The translations under genes were made by a program, and so were the position numbers. Shown piece after piece: positions 56,928 through 64,000 of a stretch of 64,000 nt of DNA (positions are counted from its first letter, which is position 1; each line of letters begins with the position of its first letter). The stretch is from Halothece sp. PCC 7418 (GTDB lineage: Bacteria; Cyanobacteriota; Cyanobacteriia; Cyanobacteriales; Rubidibacteraceae). The notes beneath the pieces were generated by a model, which was given only the letters and a program-made list of their open reading frames with translations, made no database searches and was not told the origin of the DNA. The stretch lies in the NCBI RefSeq assembly GCF_000317635.1, contig NC_019779.1, forward strand, positions 1,488,001-1,552,000, given 5' to 3'.

Positions 56928-59900
56928 GTGTCCCCTTCCGATGAAAACGATTTTAGCCTTCAAATTAGTTCCCCTCGACGACATTCTCAACTCATTGCGG
57001 GTTTACAAGACTGGTTCCAATTAGGATTATTATCTAACACTCAAATTACTCTCACTATTCGTGGGAAAATTGATTCTCTGGACTTTTTATCTGGCTTAGA
57101 AATTTTATTAGAACGAGACTTAATTGATGATATAACTGTCAAAAAACTTGCTAGAAAGTCGTTAACTTGTCAACTCCCTGAAGTCCTTTCTGTTTCTCCT
57201 CAACCCTCTCCTTCTCCCAAACCTCTTTCTCCTCCCAATCCCTTACAACAACTTTGGCACTCTTTACAAGCAGAATTCAGTGTGCAATGGTTACTCTTTT
57301 TAGGCGTTTTTATGGTCATCGCCTCTTCGGGAGTGTTGGTAGGGAGTCAATGGGAAAACTTTTCGCCACTAGCGCAATATAGTGTTTTATTCACTTATAC
57401 ACTTGTTTTTTGGGGTATAAGTGTTTGGGTTAGCCGTCAGGGGAATTTACCGCTCACAGCAAGAACATTACGTCTGATTACTTATTTGTTATTACCGCTT
57501 AATTTTTGGGCAATTAATGAATTTAACTTCAACTTTTTCCTTAGCTTTTTCATAGCAATTGGATTGACTTTGATTGGTTTTAAGGCTAACCAGTCTTTTC
57601 AACAGTTCCCATTGCTATTAACGGCGTACTTTGCTTTAAATTACATCCATTTAGCTTGGATTTTATCTCCTCTAGTACTGATTTATTGTAGTATTGCCAT
57701 TGTGATGGGAGTATTGATTTATGCTCCACTCGAATTTCAGTTTCCTTTTCTTTTAATTATTTATACTTGGGGAGTCATTTTCGGTCGAGCCTTATTTGTT
57801 GCTGGTATTCCTTTCTCTCAGGTGAGTTTAGGAATCGGAGGGATCGGATTAGTGATTTTCTGGAAACGTCTCCTTCGAGATTGGCAAAAAGTTGATTTTC
57901 TTGCCATTTTAGGTCTAGGATTATTTTCTATTAGTTCGATCTGGTTTCTAATTCCTTACAGTTTCCAAACCCAGTTGCTAGCTGGAATCAATCGCTTATT
58001 TGATCAACCCTTTTATTCCCTCTTTAGTCTCTTTTTATTTCCTTATATTATTGTGATTATTGCTTTTAGTGATTGGTTACATCAGCAGGAAAAAGAGGAG
58101 TTAGGGTTTCTTGGTGACGCGATCGCGCTAATAGGTGCATTATTTTTAGTAACGATTAGCCTAATTGATCCGAGTTTACGAACGATCACACTCTTCAACA
58201 CAAGTCTTAGTTTGGGCGTGATGACTCGAAGACGGAAGTCTCTTTTACCCTCTCCCAATTTTTTAACCCTGAAAAATTTAGTTAACTTCACTCACTTTAC
58301 AGCATTAGCAACACTTGCAAGTGGTTTAAATTGGTTATTCCCTCAACTGTCTTTATTAAGTTGGGGAGAAATTATGATTGCTTTGATGGTAATCGAGTGG
58401 GGATTCATGTTGATCACTCAAAAGCAAAATCAATTTCTAATTTTTAGTGAAAGTGCTTGGTATTTTGGTTGGGGATTAGCCGGATTAAGTTATGCTTTCT
58501 TTTGGTGGAATTCTTCATCACTGGTTCTGGTTTGGCTCGTTACTCCTATTACTTTAACTCTCCTTGCTAATCAAAGTACAAATAAGCAACAACTTGCCAA
58601 ATTTAGCAGTGTAAGTTTACTAATTGCTCAACTTTTAATGATTAAGATAACGCTGACCTTGGGAATAGTTATTCCTCTTTTAGTGAGTTTTGCAATTGCT
58701 GGGGGAGTCATGAGCGTTAATACGTTCTATCTCAAAAATACAGCATCTGCTCTAATTACGGTTGGTTTTTATCTCGGGTTAGCAGGCGTTATTTTACAAT
58801 TAATCTCTTTGCCAGTTAGTAGTTGGCTCATTAGTGGAGGAATCATCCTTGGGTGTCTTTGGGGGGTTTATTATTTTTTTCAACATCAAGAAACAACTTG
58901 GAAAAAAATATATACGAAAGCAGTTGATTATTGGGGAATACTGTTAGCAGGTGTTTTACTCTTATTTTTGACCTGGCATTCTTTTCAGGTGTATTCTAAT
59001 TTAGCTGCTTTCTCTAGTCGTATTTTAATCGCGGAAGGAATTGTTTTTAGCGCGATCGCGCTTCGTTATTTTGCTTCCTATTCTGTTGTTGCCCTTTATG
59101 CGTTAGCGTGGAATTTAGAGATTATCCTTGCAGAAATGGTTGGTTTAATTGATGCTGATTTAATTAATCTTGCTATTGTCAATTTAGTCTTAGGAATTAT
59201 TTTTCAGCAACTTGGCAATTGGCGACAAAAAAATAAGAATATTTCACTCTCTTGGCATTGGCATTTAATTCCATTATTATATGGTGGGTTCGGAACTGCA
59301 CTACGTTGGGAAACTTTTAGTCGTGGCACTGGCTTACTCACCCTTTTATTAGCCATTATTTTACTAGGAATTGGACGACAACGGAAGCAATTGAAGCCTT
59401 TATCTTATCTCGCTTTGGTTGGCATTTCTGTTTCTGCTTATGAAACCCTGTTTTATCAATTTGCTGTATTTTATGAGGGGACAATTGGCAATCGTTTAAT
59501 TTTAATCTCAGCTTTAGGAATAACGATTATTTATAGCTATCGTTTACTCTTTAAGCCCTTAAAAACCTATCTCAATTTTAGTAGCCAAGAATTAAATCGT
59601 TTCACTGACTCCCATTGGCTAATTAGTAGTCTAGCCCTTCTCCCAGCCAGCTTAGCTTCGCCAGACAATATGCTGGGATTGGGAACTGGAATTTTATTAG
59701 TTCAATATGCGATTAAACAAGGACGTAATGTGTCTTCGACACCCTGGAAAGAAATTTGGATTTATGCAGCCTTTATCTTGGGCGCTGGAATGTATTTGTA
59801 TTGGGTTAATATTCCCTTAGTTCCCTTCTTGAAAGAATCTTTTGTCACTTGGAAGGGAGCAATTATTAGCGCGATCGCATATTTCTTATATGTTTTCCCT

Positions 59901-60563
59901 TGGTCTAATTGGGGATGGTTAAACCGTCCTTGGCAAAATCTTTCTCTCCTTCTCCCGATCACTGTCATCTTGGCAAATCCCCTGAATCAAAATGTCCTGA
60001 ATTATCTATTTGTCGCTGCTTTTTATCTATTGCCCACTCTCTTAAAAAAACAAATCCGTTATAGTTATTTAACGATTATTATTCTCCTTCTTTTCAGTAT
60101 CAGGTTAGGATGGGAATTTGGAATAGTTACCCCCCTTTGGTATGCAATTGCTTTTAGCGGTAGTCTTCTCTACATTGCCCAATTTGATCCGATGTTTCGT
60201 CATCAAAATAATCGCTCTCTCCGTCATTTATGGCGTACTACTGGGGCGGGAATGATTTGTTTAGTGGCGTTTTTAAGCGACTTGGAAACAGGATTAATCG
60301 CAGGGGGAATTACCTTAATTATTACCTTGATGGGATTAGCCATGAAAGTGCGAGCCTTTTTGTATGTGGGAACAATTACTTTCTTACTCAATGCTACTTA
60401 TCAATTGGGCTTTTTAATCTTTCAGTATCCTTTTTCTAAGTGGATCATTGGTTTATTCGTGGGTATGGGATTAATTTGGTTAGCTGCCACTTTTGAAACA
60501 CGTCGCGAAAATATTAGAACCTTGATGGAGCATTGGTTAGCAAAATTCAATACTTGGGAGTAA
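56928..60563 (+). CDS. Giant polytopic membrane protein (DUF2157-like)
   Basis: A 1211-residue protein with a short soluble N-terminus (about 1-125, ending in a Pro/Ser-rich linker SPQPSPSPKPLSPPNP) and more than 25 predicted transmembrane helices up to a short basic tail. It resembles cyanobacterial DUF2157-type proteins of unknown role. GTG 56928 is chosen because AGGAGG lies eight bases upstream; a TTG at 56880 is in frame but unsupported. It is the last chromosomal gene before the CAST left end. Confidence 0.8.
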   Translation: MSPSDENDFSLQISSPRRHSQLIAGLQDWFQLGLLSNTQITLTIRGKIDSLDFLSGLEILLERDLIDDITVKKLARKSLTCQLPEVLSVSPQPSPSPKPLSPPNPLQQLWHSLQAEFSVQWLLFLGVFMVIASSGVLVGSQWENFSPLAQYSVLFTYTLVFWGISVWVSRQGNLPLTARTLRLITYLLLPLNFWAINEFNFNFFLSFFIAIGLTLIGFKANQSFQQFPLLLTAYFALNYIHLAWILSPLVLIYCSIAIVMGVLIYAPLEFQFPFLLIIYTWGVIFGRALFVAGIPFSQVSLGIGGIGLVIFWKRLLRDWQKVDFLAILGLGLFSISSIWFLIPYSFQTQLLAGINRLFDQPFYSLFSLFLFPYIIVIIAFSDWLHQQEKEELGFLGDAIALIGALFLVTISLIDPSLRTITLFNTSLSLGVMTRRRKSLLPSPNFLTLKNLVNFTHFTALATLASGLNWLFPQLSLLSWGEIMIALMVIEWGFMLITQKQNQFLIFSESAWYFGWGLAGLSYAFFWWNSSSLVLVWLVTPITLTLLANQSTNKQQLAKFSSVSLLIAQLLMIKITLTLGIVIPLLVSFAIAGGVMSVNTFYLKNTASALITVGFYLGLAGVILQLISLPVSSWLISGGIILGCLWGVYYFFQHQETTWKKIYTKAVDYWGILLAGVLLLFLTWHSFQVYSNLAAFSSRILIAEGIVFSAIALRYFASYSVVALYALAWNLEIILAEMVGLIDADLINLAIVNLVLGIIFQQLGNWRQKNKNISLSWHWHLIPLLYGGFGTALRWETFSRGTGLLTLLLAIILLGIGRQRKQLKPLSYLALVGISVSAYETLFYQFAVFYEGTIGNRLILISALGITIIYSYRLLFKPLKTYLNFSSQELNRFTDSHWLISSLALLPASLASPDNMLGLGTGILLVQYAIKQGRNVSSTPWKEIWIYAAFILGAGMYLYWVNIPLVPFLKESFVTWKGAIISAIAYFLYVFPWSNWGWLNRPWQNLSLLLPITVILANPLNQNVLNYLFVAAFYLLPTLLKKQIRYSYLTIIILLLFSIRLGWEFGIVTPLWYAIAFSGSLLYIAQFDPMFRHQNNRSLRHLWRTTGAGMICLVAFLSDLETGLIAGGITLIITLMGLAMKVRAFLYVGTITFLLNATYQLGFLIFQYPFSKWIIGLFVGMGLIWLAATFETRRENIRTLMEHWLAKFNTWE

Positions 60564-60706
60564 TTTTTGTTTCTGATACTTTTTCCAACAGTGGGAAGCC
60601 CTGACCTTGTTGGGTCTGAATTTTTACTCATAAGCTGGGGACTTAGTTACAAGGCTTGGTCAAGGTTTGATGAAAAAAATTAACTGGCTTTAGTAGCTCG
60701 AAATGT

Positions 60707-60864
60707 TGTACAGTGACAAATTAAATGACGTGATTACAAATTCGTGTCATCGGTAAAACTCAAGTTTTCATGGGGATTCCAGAAAATTAATTGATTTTAG
60801 TATAAATAAGTAACGCTGACAAATTCGTGTCGTTTATTTTCAGAGTGACAAACTCACTGTCGTT
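60707..60864 (+). repeat. CAST left end with TnsB-box repeats
   Basis: The terminal TGTACAG is followed by four TnsB-box-like repeats of the form TGACAAATT-N-TGTCGT: 60714-60731 (TGACAAATTAAATGACGT), 60734-60751 (TTACAAATTCGTGTCATC), 60817-60834 (TGACAAATTCGTGTCGTT) and 60846-60864 (TGACAAACTCACTGTCGTT). They occur as a terminal pair and an internal pair 65 bases further in. Confidence 0.88.
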
Positions 60865-60932
60865 TTTCTAAGAAGGAATTGTGCCCGATCGCGCTCCTTC
60901 AAAACCAATGCCAAATTAAGTGGCACTTTTTT

Positions 60933-60952
60933 GTTATCCTTGCTAGGATAAC
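60933..60952. promoter_or_regulatory. Perfect palindrome upstream of tnsB, candidate operator
   Basis: GTTATCCT-TGCT-AGGATAAC, a perfect 8-base inverted repeat with a 4-base spacer. It lies about where a -35 element would be for the -10 hexamer at 60972-60977, so a repressor bound here would block transcription of tnsB. V-K CASTs in cyanobacteria often encode a small regulator (CvkR) that controls transposition genes. A preceding stem (TGCCA/TGGCA, 60909-60925) ends in a T-run. Confidence 0.5.
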
Positions 60953-60971
60953 ATTATGTTTTCATTGAACT

Positions 60972-60977
60972 TATAAT
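60972..60977 (+). promoter_or_regulatory. Candidate -10 element of the tnsB promoter
   Basis: TATAAT hexamer 257 bases before the first tnsB ATG, just after the palindrome at 60933-60952. No strong -35 matches, suggesting dependence on an activator or a regulated promoter. Confidence 0.4.
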
Positions 60978-61228
60978 TTTCATGAAATGGAACAGACCTT
61001 TTAGAGTAACTCCTTGTTACGTCTAAAGAAAGATGTTGGATATTTGTCCATAAAATCCGAACTATTTCCGTTCGTTCTCTGCAAAGACTCTTTAAGCGTT
61101 ATCAAGAAGAAGGATTATCCGCTTTAAGGGTTGGGGAACGAAGCGATCACGGAAGCCATCGAGTTGGTGACTTTTGGGAAGAGTTTATTATCAAGACTTA
61201 CCAACAAGGGAATAAAGGTAGTAAACGG

Positions 61229-62569
61229 ATGAATCCCAAACAAGTTGCTTTGAAAGTACAAGCGAAAGCAACTGAAATTGGAGATGAAAAACCGCCCAGT
61301 TATCGCACAATTTTGAGGATATTAAAACCAATCAGGGAGGAAAAAAAGAAGAGTATTCGCTCTCCAGGGTGGCAAGGTTCATCCTTATCAGTGAAGACTC
61401 GTGACGGTTTTGATTTAGAGATTAATTACAGTAATCAAGTTTGGCAGTGCGATCATACTCGCGCTGATATTTTATTAGTAGATCAAGATAACAATTTAAT
61501 CGGTCGTCCTTGGTTGACAACCGTTATTGATAGTTATTCTCGCTGTATTGTAGGCATTAACTTAGGTTATGATGCCCCCAGTTCTCAAGTGGTTGCTCTC
61601 GCTTTACGCCAGGCAATTCTTCCGAAAAAGTATGAACAAGAATACAAGCTAAATTGTGAATGGGATGCCTATGGTTTACCAAAATATCTCTTTACTGACG
61701 GGGGGAAAGATTTTCGATCGAATCATCTCCAAGAAATTGCCACTGAATTAGGATTTGTTCTGAAATTAAGGGATCGTCCCTCTGAAGGAGGGATTGTCGA
61801 ACGTCCTTTCAAAACCTTTAATCAAAGTCTCTTTTCAACCTTGCCTGGATATACAGGATCAAATGTTAAAGAAAGACCAAAAGAAGCCGAAAAAGAGGCG
61901 CAATTAACACTAAGAGACTTAGAACGCTTGATTGTGCGTTTTGTTGTGGACAAATATAATCAGAGTCTTGATGCTCGTAGCGATCAAACTCGTTATCAAC
62001 GTTGGGAATCGGGTTTACCATCGATTCCAGAAGTAATTTCAGAGCGAAATTTAGATATTTGCTTGATGAAACAAGCTCGCAGACAAGTCCAAAGAAGCGG
62101 TTATATCCAGTTTGAAAATATTATGTATAAAGGAGAATATCTTCAAGGATATGCAGGGAAAACAGTTAGTTTGAGATATAATCCCAGAGACATTACTACG
62201 GTTTGGATTTATCAATATAATCGCTCTAAAGAAGAGTTTCTAACTCGCGCTCATGCTCAAGGATTAGAGACAGAACAGTTATCCTTGGATGAAGCAAAAG
62301 CCAGTGCGAAAAAACTTAAAGAAAAAGGAAAAGCCTTAACTAACGAGTCTATCTTACAAGAATTTATTGAACGGGAAGCAACAGTTAAGAAGAAAACTCG
62401 TAAGCAACGCCAAAAAGAAGAGCAAACTTATAAGCCAGTTCCCACTTTACCAAAACCTGAAGAAGAAGACTTAATAGAAACTCAGGAAGAGGAAACGAAT
62501 TTAACTTCTGAAATCAATGACATTGAAGTTTGGGACTTAGAAGAAATGAAAAAGGATTATAGGTGGTAA
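61229..62569 (+). CDS. tnsB: TnsB transposase of a type V-K CAST, N-terminus apparently lost
   Basis: DDE transposase that cuts and joins the transposon ends. From ATG 61229 there are 446 residues; ShCAST TnsB has about 584. The catalytic triad is intact: Asp75 in WQCDHTRAD, Asp157 in LFTDGGKDF and Glu191 in GIVERPF, with spacings 82 and 34 as in ShCAST. The C-terminal hook NDIEVWDLEEMKKDYRW, which contacts TnsC, is present. In the same frame, homology continues upstream to about 61064 (ISVRSLQRLFKRYQEEGLSA, GDFWEEFIIKTYQQGNKGSK), then stops occur at 61007 and 60983, and no ATG, GTG or TTG lies between 61010 and 61229. So part of the N-terminal DNA-binding domain is missing or frame-shifted. 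Confidence 0.9.
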   Translation: MNPKQVALKVQAKATEIGDEKPPSYRTILRILKPIREEKKKSIRSPGWQGSSLSVKTRDGFDLEINYSNQVWQCDHTRADILLVDQDNNLIGRPWLTTVIDSYSRCIVGINLGYDAPSSQVVALALRQAILPKKYEQEYKLNCEWDAYGLPKYLFTDGGKDFRSNHLQEIATELGFVLKLRDRPSEGGIVERPFKTFNQSLFSTLPGYTGSNVKERPKEAEKEAQLTLRDLERLIVRFVVDKYNQSLDARSDQTRYQRWESGLPSIPEVISERNLDICLMKQARRQVQRSGYIQFENIMYKGEYLQGYAGKTVSLRYNPRDITTVWIYQYNRSKEEFLTRAHAQGLETEQLSLDEAKASAKKLKEKGKALTNESILQEFIEREATVKKKTRKQRQKEEQTYKPVPTLPKPEEEDLIETQEEETNLTSEINDIEVWDLEEMKKDYRW

Positions 62570-62571
62570 TC

Positions 62572-63408
62572 ATGACGAAAGCGAATTCAATTGCTAAACA
62601 ATTAGGAGATTTACCTAAAGATGAAAAATGGTTAGAGCAGGAAATTGATCGTCTTCATCGTAAGGATATTATTGTCCTCTTAGAACATTTAATAGACTTA
62701 CATCAATGGTTAGATGAAAAGAAAAAAATAAAACAATCTTGTCGGGTTGTGGGTGACTCTCATACAGGGAAAACCGTTGCTTGTGAATCTTATGCCTTAA
62801 GGAATAAACCCATTCAAAATAAACAACAGACTCCAATTGTCCCTGTCATTTATATTAGGCTGCCAAAGAAGTGTACGGATAAAAAACTTTTCAAGGCAAT
62901 TATTGAAGCCTTGCGCTATCGAGCCGTCAAAGGGACTATTTCTGATTTCTATGCAAGAACAATGGAAGTTCTGAAGGCTTGCAAGGTGGAAATGTTAATC
63001 TTGGATGAAGCGGACAGATTAGAACCCGAAACCTTTCCAGATGTAAGGGATATTAATGACAAGCTGAAAATCTCTGTAGTCTTAGTAGGAACTGATCGAC
63101 TGGATGCGGTAATTAAGCGGGATGAACAGGTTCTCAATCGTTTTAGTTCTCGTCGTCACTTTGGGAAGTTAACAGGGGAGGATTTTAAGCGCACGGTGAA
63201 GATTTGGGAGGAAAAGGTCTTAAAGTTGCCTGTTCCTTCTAACTTAACGAGGACAGAGACGCTCAAGATACTAACTAAAGCAACTGAGGGTTATATCGGT
63301 CGCTTGGATGATATTTTGCGGTTAGCAGCAATGAGGTCTTTGTCCAGAGGCTACCAAAAGATTGAAAAAGAAACGCTACAAGAAGTGGTGAAAGAAAAAC
63401 AAGGATGA
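62572..63408 (+). CDS. tnsC: TnsC AAA+ regulator of a type V-K CAST
   Basis: ATPase that polymerises on target DNA and recruits TnsB. The 278-residue protein begins MTKANSIAKQLGD, parallel to ShCAST TnsC; ATG 62572 is therefore used rather than GTG 62563. Walker A is VVGDSHTGKTVAC near residue 62, Walker B MLILDEADRL near 143, and VVLVGTDRLDAVIKRDEQV and ATEGYIGRLDDILR are conserved. It follows the tnsB stop by two bases and overlaps tniQ by 4. Confidence 0.95.
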   Translation: MTKANSIAKQLGDLPKDEKWLEQEIDRLHRKDIIVLLEHLIDLHQWLDEKKKIKQSCRVVGDSHTGKTVACESYALRNKPIQNKQQTPIVPVIYIRLPKKCTDKKLFKAIIEALRYRAVKGTISDFYARTMEVLKACKVEMLILDEADRLEPETFPDVRDINDKLKISVVLVGTDRLDAVIKRDEQVLNRFSSRRHFGKLTGEDFKRTVKIWEEKVLKLPVPSNLTRTETLKILTKATEGYIGRLDDILRLAAMRSLSRGYQKIEKETLQEVVKEKQG

Positions 63409-63911
63409 GTTTAGATACAAATCTCAAGCCTTGGTTATTTCAGGTTGAGCCGTTAGAGGGGGAGAGTTTAAGTCATTTTTCAGGTCGATTTCGACGGCGT
63501 AACCATTTAAGTTGTGCTGCTTTAGCAAATTTAGCAGGATTGGGGGGAGAAATCAATCGTTGGGAAAAGTTTCGTCATAATCCGTTCCCGTCTGATGCTG
63601 AGTTAACGGCTTTAGGTGAGTTAACAGGGGTAGATGCAACTCGCTTACGGTTAATGTTACCGCCACAGGGAGAGCCGATAAAAATGGAACCGATTCGCTT
63701 GTGTGGGGCTTGTTGTGGGGAGTCGCTTTATCATCGTTTAGAATGGCAGTTCCAGTCGGTTTGGAAGTGTGAAACCCATCAGTTAGCCTTGTTGTGTAAA
63801 TGTCCCCAATGCGAGAAACCCTTTAAGCGTCCTTCTTTGTGGGAGTTTGGTCGGTGTGATCGCTGTGGTTTATTCTTTTCTGCGATGGCGGACTATCAAA
63901 AGCCTGTTTAA
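63405..63911 (+). CDS. tniQ: TniQ of a type V-K CAST
   Basis: A 168-residue TniQ, matching the short V-K form (ShCAST TniQ is about 167). GESLSHFSGRFRRRNHLSCA is the N-terminal helical part, and two zinc-finger sets are visible: CGACCGESLYHR with CETHQ, and CKCPQC with CDRCG. It caps the TnsC filament and links it to the Cas12k R-loop. Coupled to tnsC by a 4-base overlap. Confidence 0.95.
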   Translation: MSLDTNLKPWLFQVEPLEGESLSHFSGRFRRRNHLSCAALANLAGLGGEINRWEKFRHNPFPSDAELTALGELTGVDATRLRLMLPPQGEPIKMEPIRLCGACCGESLYHRLEWQFQSVWKCETHQLALLCKCPQCEKPFKRPSLWEFGRCDRCGLFFSAMADYQKPV

Positions 63912-63953
63912 GATATTGAATTAGCAGGAGACGAACCAAGGGAGATGATAGGG

Positions 63954-64000
63954 ATGACACCGTTAACGCAAAAGATTTACACCCCAGAGGAATATTTGGC
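63954..64000 (+). CDS. Uma2-family nuclease-like cargo gene (partial, cut by window end)
   Basis: Sixteen codons, MTPLTQKIYTPEEYLA, match the N-terminus of Uma2 (DUF820) restriction-endonuclease-like proteins, common in cyanobacteria. GGGAGATGATAGGG supplies a ribosome site. It begins 43 bases after tniQ, so it is CAST cargo. The rest lies beyond the window. Confidence 0.6.
   Translation, partial: MTPLTQKIYTPEEYL

Larger units (their letters stand above)
60707..64000 (+). mobile_element. Type V-K CRISPR-associated transposon (CAST), left part
   Basis: The element starts at TGTACAGTGACAAA, essentially the ShCAST-type left end, and carries tnsB, tnsC, tniQ in the canonical order and strand, followed by a cargo gene. 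Cas12k, the tracrRNA, the CRISPR array and the right end would lie beyond base 64000. Sequence similarity of TnsB, TnsC and TniQ to the Scytonema hofmannii CAST proteins is high by eye. The possible target duplication is AATGT (60702-60706), unverifiable without the right end. Confidence 0.93.

Noticed and set aside
60564-60706. tRNA gene next to the CAST left end
   Set aside because: No cloverleaf, TTCGA loop or CCA-like end was found in this stretch on either strand.

Overview
The window is a stretch of cyanobacterial chromosome. The evidence is dense GCGATCGC (HIP1) octamers, often extended to GCGATCGCGC, in genes and gaps; a split dnaE gene ending in an N-terminal intein half; ndhC-ndhK-ndhJ; tocopherol-pathway genes; a sucrose-phosphate phosphatase; and XisI and HicAB families common in this phylum. 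No rRNA or tRNA gene and no CRISPR array was seen. Genus cannot be fixed by eye; a unicellular, possibly halotolerant form is only a guess.

Layout. 0-9 kb: ammonium transporter, miaB, a hydrolase, sucrose-phosphate phosphatase, an ABC/MCE lipid-transport pair, a DALR-domain protein and a Crp-family regulator. 9-17 kb (minus strand): dTDP-glucose dehydratase, a DUF4332 protein, the str operon (rpsL-rpsG-fusA-tuf, with rpsJ), an IscA-like protein, a cupin and YebC. 17-21 kb: gcvH and gcvP. 21-24 kb is accessory: a T5orf172 nuclease-like gene, a xisH remnant with intact xisI, hicBA, and an ECF sigma/anti-sigma/Spy-like triad.

24.5-29.8 kb holds the most unusual native locus, a head-to-tail three-gene operon: a winged-helix protein, an ORC/Cdc6-like AAA+ ATPase, and one 842-residue protein joining an RNase D-type DEDDy exonuclease, a Cas4/AddB-like Fe-S PD-(D/E)XK nuclease and an FtsK/HerA-type translocase. 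I know of no described system with this architecture; it looks like a DNA end-processing or defence machine.

30-39.5 kb: ndhCKJ, a permease pseudogene with an internal deletion, tocopherol methyltransferase and homogentisate phytyltransferase, rsmB, cysK and an IS607-type element (serine recombinase plus TnpB). 39.6-42.3 kb: dnaE N-half with its split intein. 42.3-52.8 kb: a surface-glycan or lipid-linked-sugar region with several multi-membrane glycosyltransferases, an FrhB-type oxidoreductase and a flippase-like protein. 53-60.6 kb: a HEAT-repeat protein, an NtcB-like LysR regulator coupled to a TrpD-like gene, and a giant membrane protein.

From 60,707 to the end of the window lies the left part of a type V-K CRISPR-associated transposon (CAST): a left end beginning TGTACAGTGACAAA with four TnsB-box-like repeats, then tnsB, tnsC, tniQ and the first codons of a Uma2-family cargo gene. 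Cas12k, the CRISPR array and the right end would lie beyond the window. The tnsB N-terminal coding region appears disrupted, so the element may be decaying. Heptanucleotide tandem repeats (STRR type) sit directly against the start codons of several unrelated genes.
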